Positions 1 to 5,271 of a stretch of 6,303 nt of DNA are shown here, piece by piece; within the stretch, counting starts at the first letter, position 1, and the number at the start of each line of letters is the position of its first letter. Origin of the DNA: Tiamatella sp964451715 (GTDB lineage Archaea > Thermoproteota > Thermoprotei_A > Sulfolobales > Acidilobaceae); the NCBI GenBank assembly GCA_964451715.1, contig CAYVIZ010000057.1, forward strand, positions 1 to 6,303. The letters run 5' to 3'. The notes below the pieces were generated by a model. It was not told the DNA's origin. It saw nothing but the letters and a program-made list of their open reading frames with translations, and did not search any database. The position numbers and the translations under genes were made by a program.

Positions 1-717
1 GTTATCGAGTTTCCTGTGCCTATGTTGTATGCCCCCTTGGCCTTCGACTCTAGGGCGGCCAGGTTAGCCTTGGCCACGTCCTCCACGTATACGAAGTCCC
101 TAGTCTGCATGCCGTCTCCATATATTCTGAGTGGTTCACCTTTTAGCGCAGCGGTTATGAACTTGTGTATTACCCCGGCGTATGATCCTCCCTGCATGCC
201 AGGCCCGTAGACGTTGAAGTATCTCAATGCTATGGTCGATAGTCCATGCTCCTCGCTGTAGGCGTGGACTAATGCTTCTCCCGCGAGTTTGGATGCTCCA
301 TATGTGTTTATCGGCTTTAGGGGGGTGTTTCGCTTATGGGGATTTCCACGGGGTCTCCGTAGACTGCGCAGCTCGAGGCGTATACAAGCCTCTCTACCCC
401 TGCTTTAAGCGATTCCTCCAGCAGGTTGAGTGTTCCCTTAGCGTTAACATTGTAAGCAGTGTATGGTTCGTTCCTTGCTTCGTCGACGCTGACTATGGCG
501 GCTAGATGGATAACGTAGTCTACGTTTCTCAAGGCCTTCCTGACGCCTTCCAAGTCTGTTATGTCGCCTTTTATAAAGACTGCTCCTTCCGGTATCCTCT
601 CCTGTGAGCTGGTTCTAAGGTTATCGTATACTATTACATCGTATTCTCTCCGGATGAGGGCTTTAACTGTATGGCTTCCTATGAAGCCTGCGCCCCAGTT
701 ACTATAACCCTTGCCAA
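1..717 (-). pseudogene. NAD-dependent nucleotide-sugar epimerase/dehydratase (extended SDR), partial at left edge and split by two frameshifts
   Basis: After two single-base corrections this reads as about 239 residues of a UDP-glucose 4-epimerase-like protein (family length about 310-320); the missing C-terminus lies beyond position 1. Visible motifs: the Rossmann motif TGGAGFIGS (about residues 7-15), acidic D32 ending beta-2 (VYDNL), GDITD (51-55), HLAA (71-74), YASSCAVYG (113-121) and the catalytic YGASK (Y140, K144), followed by LRYFNVYGPG and RDFVYVEDVA. The family interconverts or dehydrates NDP-sugars with bound NAD in the cytoplasm, often for surface glycans; the exact substrate cannot be told. 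The first break is in the glycine loop, where 4 G are present and 5 are needed (693-696). The second is a 6-C run that needs 7 (320-325), giving a TAA at 317-319. The start is TTG at 717 with SD GGTG 7 nt upstream, not the ATG at 841, whose first 40 codons resemble nothing in the family. It may be a decaying gene, a sequencing artefact or a recoded gene. Family assignment is firm; functional status is open. Confidence 0.85.
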
Positions 718-724
718 CAGGTTG

Positions 725-728
725 CACC
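725..728 (-). promoter_or_regulatory. Shine-Dalgarno site (GGTG) for the epimerase, defining a TTG start
   Basis: On the minus strand GGTG sits 7 nt before a TTG at 717. That TTG opens the frame encoding A-R-V-I-V-T-G, the canonical N-terminus of an extended SDR Rossmann fold. The site therefore decides the start and shows that the upstream in-frame ATG at 841 is not used. Confidence 0.65.
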
Positions 729-742
729 GGGTAACTGGTGGG

Positions 743-775
743 TCTAGAGGAATTATTTAACTGATGCTCTAGAGG
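743..775. repeat. Direct repeat of TCTAGAGG flanking the epimerase TATA box
   Basis: The 8-mer TCTAGAGG (plus strand) occurs at 743-750 and again at 768-775, 25 nt start to start. The AT-rich stretch 751-760, which is the likely TATA box, lies directly between the copies. Two regulator subunits bound here would occlude the promoter, so this could be an operator. It could also be chance, since the repeat is short and its core TCTAGA is a self-palindrome. Confidence 0.35.
751..760 (-). promoter_or_regulatory. Probable archaeal TATA box for the epimerase
   Basis: The minus strand reads TTAAATAATT here, the only strongly AT-rich TATA-like block near the start. With the usual archaeal spacing of about 25 nt from the box, transcription would begin near 730. 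That leaves a leader of about a dozen nucleotides containing the GGTG ribosome site. No convincing BRE purine element is visible upstream. Confidence 0.4.
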
Positions 776-812
776 ACGCGTAGTGCAGTATTTCGAGTTG
801 GGGTTTCTACTA

Positions 813-821
813 TAATAAAAA
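813..821 (-). terminator. Possible T-rich transcription end of the pst operon
   Basis: About 25-30 nt beyond the phoU stop codon the minus strand reads TTTTTATTA, following an earlier TTTT at 839-842. Archaeal RNA polymerase terminates at oligo-T runs without a required hairpin, and none is obvious here. The position between the operon end and the downstream epimerase promoter fits, but the signal is modest. Confidence 0.35.
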
Positions 822-845
822 TGGATAAGGATTACATTCAAAAGT

Positions 846-1454
846 TTAGCTTTGAGAGAATTGTCTGGCTTTTACTATGTAGGCTTCATGATCCATTATT
901 CGCTCAAGATGCCTTAATATGAGTAGTGCTCCTATATCTGCTACGCTCATAGTCGGATTACCACGTAGACTGTCGAGTCTTTTGATGTATAGTTTGTCAA
1001 CCTTGTCGTCGGCCTCAGCTATTTCCCTCGAAAGCTCCTGGCTCTCTTTCTTATATGCGTTGTAAGCCTTAGACAAAGAAGATTCAACAATATTTGAGGC
1101 CTCTATCACGTCCTCAGGAGGCTTTAATCCTTCAAGTCTTTCCATTAGTAGAGCAATTTCACGTGAGTACCGTGAGATACGGTATAAGTCGTATGCGACT
1201 CTTATGGCGGAAATAGCCTCCACAAGTTCTTTGCCTAGAGGCTGGTATCTTGCTACATATAATGTGGCGGTATACTCGACTATCTCTTTTAATTCTTCTG
1301 TTATGAGTACGGGATCCTCTATATCGGTGGAGTGTCCTTCTCTAAGAGCGTTCAATGATTTGGATAATATTCTTGAGACTATAATATAGAGTTTATCTAG
1401 AATGGATCTCAACTGTTCCAAATCCCTCTCAGCGAATAAGGGGTTTACGGTCAC
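846..1454 (-). CDS. phoU: PhoU-like phosphate transport regulator, last gene of the pst operon
   Basis: This 202-residue, all-helical, highly charged soluble protein has the PhoU two-bundle pattern. PhoU proteins sit in the cytoplasm, bind metal ions through E/D-xxx-D motifs and are thought to restrain the Pst transporter through PstB. The second bundle carries E-A-D-D-K-V-D (147-153), the usual helix-opening acidic pattern, and L-E-R-I-M-D-H (183-189), the canonical LERIGDH with Gly replaced by Met but E and D kept. The first-bundle equivalent is degenerate: D-L-Y-R-I-S-R (89-95) replaces DLERIGD, losing both acids. The length is slightly under the bacterial norm of about 220-235. The start is GTG, overlapping the pstB stop by four bases (GTGA), with a perfect GAGGTGA six bases upstream. 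Its place at the 3' end of pstSCAB strongly supports the assignment. An ancillary PhoU-domain protein with altered metal binding is the alternative. Confidence 0.85.
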   Translation of the reverse strand: MTVNPLFAERDLEQLRSILDKLYIIVSRILSKSLNALREGHSTDIEDPVLITEELKEIVEYTATLYVARYQPLGKELVEAISAIRVAYDLYRISRYSREIALLMERLEGLKPPEDVIEASNIVESSLSKAYNAYKKESQELSREIAEADDKVDKLYIKRLDSLRGNPTMSVADIGALLILRHLERIMDHEAYIVKARQFSQS

Positions 1455-2212
1455 ATCATTTCACCTCTAAAATAGTGTCCTAGAAGATCGGTTGACGGGT
1501 TGAGCACAAGGCTCCTAGTAGGGCCGGCTTCCACTTGCCGTCCCTCGTGTATAAAGAGGATATAATCCGATACACGGGCTGCCTGCTGGGGCGTATGGGT
1601 TACAAGAATCACGGTTACACCGTGTTCACGGGCGAGCTCTACTATCGATTCTTCTATCTTTTTAGTATTCACGGGGTCTATGTTAGCAGTAGGCTCGTCG
1701 AGTAATAGAACATCGGGTTTAACAGCTATTGCACGTGCAAGGCTGAGTCTCTGTCTCTGGCCTCCGCTCAGCCTTGCAGGGGGCTCGTGTAGCTTGTCCT
1801 TAACCTCGTCCCAAAGCATCGACTTCCTCAGTGCCCATTCAACTATATCATTGAGCTCTTTTTTGGTCTTCGCTAGGCCATGGAGTTTGGGGCCTAATGC
1901 TACATTGTCGTATATGCTCATATGGGGAAACGGGTTAGGCTCTTGGAAAACCATGCCTATTCTCCGGCGAACCTTATAGGATTCCATCTTGAATATATCG
2001 ACGCCGTCTAGCAGTATCGAGCCCTTAATTCTCGCCTGCGGGTTAAGTTCTATTAGCCTGTTGAGGCTTCTTAGAAGTGTGCTTTTACCGCTTCCACTGG
2101 GACCCATTACCGCTGTTACAGTTGATGGTTTAAAACTGAAGTTGATTCCATGAAGTATTTGTTTATCACCTATCCAGACTTTTAGATCTACTACCTCTAA
2201 ATGTGAGGGCAT
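1451..2212 (-). CDS. pstB: Phosphate ABC transporter ATP-binding protein PstB
   Basis: This cytoplasmic ATPase of the high-affinity phosphate importer has 253 residues from the chosen ATG, the usual PstB length. All ABC elements are intact (numbered from that ATG): Walker A GPSGSGKST (37-45), Q-loop VFQEPNPFP with Q90, signature LSGGQRQRLSLARA (148-161), Walker B VLLLDEPT (168-175), D-loop ANIDP and the H-loop histidine in LVTHT (H206). The N-P-F-P after the Q-loop glutamine is typical of PstB and separates it from most other importers. The start is ATG at 2212 in the stop-start TGATG shared with pstA, 7 nt after a GAGGTGA. A TTG one codon upstream (2215) is possible but lies only 4 nt from the SD. 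It presumably works as a dimer on PstC and PstA, and translation is likely coupled to pstA. Confidence 0.95.
   Translation of the reverse strand: MPSHLEVVDLKVWIGDKQILHGINFSFKPSTVTAVMGPSGSGKSTLLRSLNRLIELNPQARIKGSILLDGVDIFKMESYKVRRRIGMVFQEPNPFPHMSIYDNVALGPKLHGLAKTKKELNDIVEWALRKSMLWDEVKDKLHEPPARLSGGQRQRLSLARAIAVKPDVLLLDEPTANIDPVNTKKIEESIVELAREHGVTVILVTHTPQQAARVSDYILFIHEGRQVEAGPTRSLVLNPSTDLLGHYFRGEMM
1461..1467 (-). promoter_or_regulatory. Shine-Dalgarno site GAGGTGA for phoU, inside the pstB end
   Basis: A full GAGGTGA lies within the last codons of pstB, 6 nt before the phoU GTG start. The GTG shares four bases with the pstB TGA stop, so phoU translation is probably coupled to pstB. The two ATG codons between the SD and the GTG are in the pstB frame and lead straight into its stop. 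Confidence 0.7.
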
Positions 2213-3057
2213 CAAGCATTCACCTCGCCTATTATTTTCCTAGACAATAGATACACCAATAGAACACCAGCCAGTAATACTAGGCTTGCACCCCAAGCAG
2301 CATCATGCCAGTTCGCATAAGGGGTTGACGCGAACTGGAATATTAGCAGGGGCATAGCGTCTCCAGGCTTTGCAGGGTTAACCTGTATCCCGCTCCTGCT
2401 GCCTCCTATAGTAAAAAGTAGAGGAGCGGTCTCTCCAAACGCTTTACTTAACCCTATTATGGCTCCAGCCAACACTCCTCTCCGCGCGACTCCCAGTGTT
2501 ACACGTAGAGCAACCTGCATTCTAGTCATGCCGAGAGCAAAGCCTGCCTCTCTGTAGGTCTGGGGGACGCTGTCAAAAGCCCTTTCAATATATACAGTTA
2601 CATAGGGTAGCATCACTATAGCCAAGGCTACTGCCCCTGCGAACAGGCTGAAACCTTGTAGAGGTAAGACAAGAATCGTGTACACCAGTATTCCTACGAG
2701 TATAGTAGGTATTTCGAGGAGGCTCATGAGGAAGGCTCTTATAATCCGGGCATACCGTGTACTGCGGAACTCGTGGAGGAATAACGCTGTGAATAATGCT
2801 ATTGGTATGCCTGTAGCCGTACTTAGTAATGCAAGTACCATGCTACCCGCTATTGCGGGGGCTATACCGCCTATGTTATCGTCTCCGGGAGGCGCGGGTG
2901 GCATAGTAAAGAAGCCGGCGCCAGCTCTAAGTATGGCTCCCGCACCCTTGTAGCCTACTGTTATAAGAAGATAGAGTAAAGGCAGTATACCAAGCGCTGA
3001 TAACACAAGTGCAAGAACTGTGAAAACTCTATCTTTTAAGAGTCTAGTGTCAGCCAC
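2212..3057 (-). CDS. pstA: Phosphate ABC transporter permease PstA
   Basis: This is one of two membrane channel subunits of the phosphate importer, 281 residues from the chosen GTG. Hydrophobic segments suggest six transmembrane helices: about residues 10-33, 67-92, 107-130, 136-158, 200-222 and 252-275. The cytoplasmic EAA loop that docks on PstB is clear between helices 4 and 5, with Y-R-E-A-G-F-A-L-G-M and the conserved distal G. The following A-F-G-E-T-A-P motif is characteristic of PstA, where PstC has R-A-A-G-E-T. The longest frame begins at a GTG (3066) that is itself part of the SD GGGGTGA, so I prefer the GTG at 3057, 5 nt after that SD. This start overlaps the pstC stop by 8 nt. It is intact and shows nothing unusual apart from the start. 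Confidence 0.93.
   Translation of the reverse strand: MADTRLLKDRVFTVLALVLSALGILPLLYLLITVGYKGAGAILRAGAGFFTMPPAPPGDDNIGGIAPAIAGSMVLALLSTATGIPIALFTALFLHEFRSTRYARIIRAFLMSLLEIPTILVGILVYTILVLPLQGFSLFAGAVALAIVMLPYVTVYIERAFDSVPQTYREAGFALGMTRMQVALRVTLGVARRGVLAGAIIGLSKAFGETAPLLFTIGGSRSGIQVNPAKPGDAMPLLIFQFASTPYANWHDAAWGASLVLLAGVLLVYLLSRKIIGEVNA
2220..2226 (-). promoter_or_regulatory. Shine-Dalgarno site GAGGTGA for pstB
   Basis: A perfect GAGGTGA lies within the last pstA codons (encoding Glu-Val). It is 7 nt from the ATG at 2212 and 4 nt from the alternative TTG at 2215. The spacing favours the ATG and so fixes the pstB start. Confidence 0.65.
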
Positions 3058-3982
3058 GGTTTTCACCCCTTGAGAGCGAGAGCATCTTGAGGCCTACTAC
3101 GTTAGCTGCCATTCCTATTGCTAGTAGTATTAGACCTCCGGTGTAGAGGGCGTTGGCCATGTAGGGGTATAGGAAGCTCTCTCCGAACTGGTTTGCTATA
3201 AGACTTGATATAGTGTAACCAGGTGACAAGAGGCATGAAGGCATGTTGAAGGCTGAGCCTATCACCAGGGCGACTGCGACAGTTTCTCCTGCCGCACGGC
3301 CGAACGCTAATAGTATGCCAGCGACTATACTAGGTTTTATCATGCCAGTAAGTAGTTTGAATACTTCATAGCGGGTGGATCCCATCGCGTATGCTGCTTC
3401 TCTCAGAGTCTGGGGTATCGACCTATACGACTCTCTTATAATGGCATATGTGTATGGTGTTACTATTATCCCCAAGAGCAGTCCTGCAGTAAGATATGTT
3501 GTCCCCGTATATGGATTACATGAGAAGAGAGGCGTCCATCCAAGGGTTTTATTGAGCCACGTATACAGGTGGTCTCTGAGCATAGGAGCTATTATTTCCA
3601 GCCCCCAGAGCCCGTATACTATTGTGGGTATTGAGGCTGTTATATCGGAGGCTACAGTCAATAAGGACCTGGCTTGAGGCGGGAGTATCTCCTCGCTGAG
3701 AGCAGTCATGCCAAGTGCTACGGGTAGAGTGAAGACGACTGCCAGGACAGCAGTTGCTATGGTTCCTGCTAGAGGTATTAAGAGGCCATAGCTTGCCTCG
3801 TTTGGGTTTATCTCGCTGGGTTTCCATTCCTTGGAAAAAATTCCTAGCCCGTACTCTTTTATAGCAGGGAGACTATAGTAGCCCAGTATTGCCGAGAGAA
3901 TTACAACTATGGCCACAGTTATAGCTACGAATGGCATGAGCGATAAAAAGAATATCCTCTCCTCCCTAGGAAGAGGAGGCAA
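3050..3982 (-). CDS. pstC: Phosphate ABC transporter permease PstC
   Basis: This is the second channel subunit of the importer, 310 residues with six predicted membrane helices: about 11-35, 66-92, 107-131, 164-182, 217-242 and 275-300. The EAA loop between helices 4 and 5 reads L-R-E-A-A-Y-A-M-G-S-T (193-203), and the PstC-type R-A-A-G-E-T-V-A (229-236) follows in helix 5. The long loop after helix 1 (about 36-64) faces outside and is where PstC proteins meet PstS. The only two cysteines, C155 and C250, fall in the outside loops after helices 3 and 5, so a stabilising disulphide is possible. The start is TTG at 3982, five bases after the pstS stop, with a weak GAGGGA 8 nt upstream; no better start is visible. 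The reading frame is intact through an A-run of six bases at 3835-3840. Confidence 0.95.
   Translation of the reverse strand: MPPLPREERIFFLSLMPFVAITVAIVVILSAILGYYSLPAIKEYGLGIFSKEWKPSEINPNEASYGLLIPLAGTIATAVLAVVFTLPVALGMTALSEEILPPQARSLLTVASDITASIPTIVYGLWGLEIIAPMLRDHLYTWLNKTLGWTPLFSCNPYTGTTYLTAGLLLGIIVTPYTYAIIRESYRSIPQTLREAAYAMGSTRYEVFKLLTGMIKPSIVAGILLAFGRAAGETVAVALVIGSAFNMPSCLLSPGYTISSLIANQFGESFLYPYMANALYTGGLILLAIGMAANVVGLKMLSLSRGENRG
3063..3069 (-). promoter_or_regulatory. Shine-Dalgarno site GGGGTGA for pstA
   Basis: GGGGTGA lies in the last codons of pstC, 5 nt before the GTG at 3057. The GTG contained in this motif (3064-3066) would give the longest frame, but it would have no ribosome site of its own. 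The downstream GTG is therefore the likelier start, shortening the product by three residues. Confidence 0.6.
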
Positions 3983-3987
3983 TGAAG

Positions 3988-5094
3988 TTATCCCTCTATT
4001 GTGGTTGCCGCTTGTTTTATCATGTCTCTGAGACTCGGAGGTATAGGGACATATCCCTCCACTACTTGGTTGTACCCGTTGTCCGATATCCAGTTAAGGA
4101 ATTCCGCTAACGCCTTAGCCTTGTTTGGATCATTGTAATGCTTGTGCAGTATGAGGAACGAGAATGTTGTTATGGGATAACTATCGCTACCGGGCGCGTA
4201 GACTATCGCGTCTAGAGCACTGCTCCAGTCTGCTGCAGGGTCAGAGGGTAGATAGTGGAGAGCGGCTCTTGCAGCGGCTTCAACATTTTCGGGTGTAGGA
4301 AGAACGAAGTTGCCTGCGCTATTCTCTATCTTGGCATATGGGAGTCCTGCCTGGAATGCGTAGGCTAGTTCTATATAGCCTATACTATACTGTGTCTGTT
4401 TGACTTGTTCTGTAACGCCTTGGTTACCCTTGCCTCCTACTCCTCTTCCCTTAGAGTCAACTGGCCATTCAATGCTCTTTCCAACAAGGCTTAAAGGCCA
4501 TGAGCTAGGAGAGGATTTGTGTAGGAATAATGTAAACACGTTAGTGGTACCGCTGCTGTCGCTTCTATGAACTGCTATTATCTCTTTATGGGGAAGATTC
4601 ACACCGGGGTTTAACTGGGTTATTAGGGTGTCATCCCAGTATGTTATATCGCCTTTGTAGATCTTAGCTATTACTTCACCAGTCAAGTTGAGGCTTTCCT
4701 TTACTCCGGGTACATTGTATACTACTGCTACGCCACCGAGGATCACGGGAACCTGTAGAACCCCTCCTTTATACTGACTCCATACACTACTTTTAAGCGG
4801 AGGATCACTACCAGCGAAATCTACGACACCCTGCAGGAATTGATTCTGACCCGTCCCGCTTCCTGTGGGATTATAATTTATTTTTATACTGGGATTCATT
4901 TTTTCGAATTCAGATATCCAGTTTTGCATTTGAGGATAAAGAAAACTGCTTCCGCTTCCTTGAATAATCACTTCAGTATTCTGGCTTGTAGCCGAATTGC
5001 TGGTCTCCTTGTTTGTAAAGACCACTAAGAGAGCACCTACTGCTAGTACTATTATTATAGCAGCGAGTACGGGTTTGATTGCAGGTTTATCCAA
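3988..5094 (-). CDS. pstS: Phosphate-binding protein PstS, membrane-anchored
   Basis: This is the extracellular substrate-binding subunit of the phosphate importer, 368 residues from the chosen TTG. The N-terminus is a short basic stretch and a hydrophobic helix (about 8-26). A polar linker rich in Ser, Thr and Asn (27-41) follows, then the class II binding fold. There is no lipobox cysteine, so the helix probably stays as an anchor. Ligand-site motifs match PstS: G-S-G-S-S-F (46-51), T-G-S-G-T-G (77-82), F-A-G-S-D-P-P with D97 (equivalent of the E. coli phosphate-bonding Asp), and H-R-S-D-S-S-G-T-T (176-184) with the paired R177 and D179. The longest frame starts at a GTG (5103) lying within the SD GAGGTG; the TTG at 5094, 6 nt after the SD, is the better start. 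As first gene of the operon it follows the AT-rich divergent promoter region, and phosphate-starvation induction is expected from the family. Confidence 0.95.
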   Translation of the reverse strand: MDKPAIKPVLAAIIIVLAVGALLVVFTNKETSNSATSQNTEVIIQGSGSSFLYPQMQNWISEFEKMNPSIKINYNPTGSGTGQNQFLQGVVDFAGSDPPLKSSVWSQYKGGVLQVPVILGGVAVVYNVPGVKESLNLTGEVIAKIYKGDITYWDDTLITQLNPGVNLPHKEIIAVHRSDSSGTTNVFTLFLHKSSPSSWPLSLVGKSIEWPVDSKGRGVGGKGNQGVTEQVKQTQYSIGYIELAYAFQAGLPYAKIENSAGNFVLPTPENVEAAARAALHYLPSDPAADWSSALDAIVYAPGSDSYPITTFSFLILHKHYNDPNKAKALAEFLNWISDNGYNQVVEGYVPIPPSLRDMIKQAATTIEG

Positions 5095-5100
5095 TCCTTG

Positions 5101-5106
5101 CACCTC
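5101..5106 (-). promoter_or_regulatory. Shine-Dalgarno site GAGGTG for pstS
   Basis: GAGGTG is 6 nt before a TTG codon at 5094, the same SD and spacing used by phoU in this operon. The GTG inside the motif would add three residues (Gln-Gly-Leu follow it) but would leave the gene without an SD, so TTG is preferred. Confidence 0.65.
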
Positions 5107-5145
5107 TAGTTGCTCTTTTCGGGATTACAAATCAGACACATTTAG

Positions 5146-5155
5146 ATTATATAAT
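5146..5155 (-). promoter_or_regulatory. Probable TATA box of the pst operon
   Basis: The minus strand reads ATTATATAAT here. Transcription would start about 25 nt downstream, near 5122-5126, giving a leader of about 30 nt that includes the pstS ribosome site. The region is AT-rich throughout, so the exact box is uncertain. One copy of the TAATTAG repeat overlaps its upstream edge. Confidence 0.5.
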
Positions 5156-5184
5156 TAGTGTAAATAATGAATATAGCTAATTAG
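5152..5184. repeat. Repeated TAATTAG motif in the divergent control region
   Basis: TAATTAG occurs at 5152-5158 and 5178-5184, 26 nt apart. The second copy extends to the perfect 8-base palindrome CTAATTAG (5177-5184). The first copy abuts the pst TATA box and the second sits between the two divergent promoters, where an operator would be expected. In DNA this AT-rich a chance match is quite possible. Confidence 0.3.
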
Positions 5185-5208
5185 AAAATATAGATAACAA
5201 ACAATACC

Positions 5209-5226
5209 TATATATAATATATAATT
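5209..5226 (+). promoter_or_regulatory. Probable TATA box region of the divergent AbrB-PhoU gene
   Basis: An alternating run, TATATATAAT followed by ATATAATT, lies 46-63 nt before the ATG at 5272. A box in either half puts the transcription start at about 5238-5250, leaving a leader of 22-34 nt with a GGTG ribosome site at 5264-5267, four bases before the ATG. Which half of the run acts as the box cannot be decided from sequence. Confidence 0.5.
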
Positions 5227-5271
5227 TTAATACTGAGAAGTGAATGTGTATCTAGGCAGGGATGGTGTCTC

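Noticed and set aside
16..210. 64-codon plus-strand open frame
   Set aside because: It is antisense to the epimerase C-terminal part, which translates as clear family motifs on the minus strand.
227..505. 92-codon plus-strand open frame
   Set aside because: It is antisense to the conserved epimerase coding sequence, has a Cys-rich composition unlike the real genes, and has no supporting context.
725..740. Small inverted repeat CACC/GGTG around the epimerase ribosome site
   Set aside because: A four-base stem with an eight-base loop is too weak to propose a riboswitch or attenuator.
718..841. N-terminal extension of the epimerase from an ATG at 841
   Set aside because: Its residues resemble nothing in the SDR family, it covers the promoter and SD, and it enters the conserved part only through the frameshifted glycine loop.
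1680..1979. 99-codon plus-strand open frame
   Set aside because: It lies opposite the Walker B to Q-loop region of pstB. It is a Ser/Leu-rich shadow of conserved codons.
3375..3677. 100-codon plus-strand open frame
   Set aside because: It lies opposite the pstC membrane region, with no SD or promoter and no recognisable fold.
3549..3827. 92-codon minus-strand open frame in an alternate frame of pstC
   Set aside because: It overlaps the intact pstC entirely and has a low-complexity, improbable composition.
5104..5271. Small RNA or C/D box RNA in the divergent gap
   Set aside because: No paired C (RUGAUGA) and D (CUGA) boxes and no GC-rich stem; composition fits promoters only.
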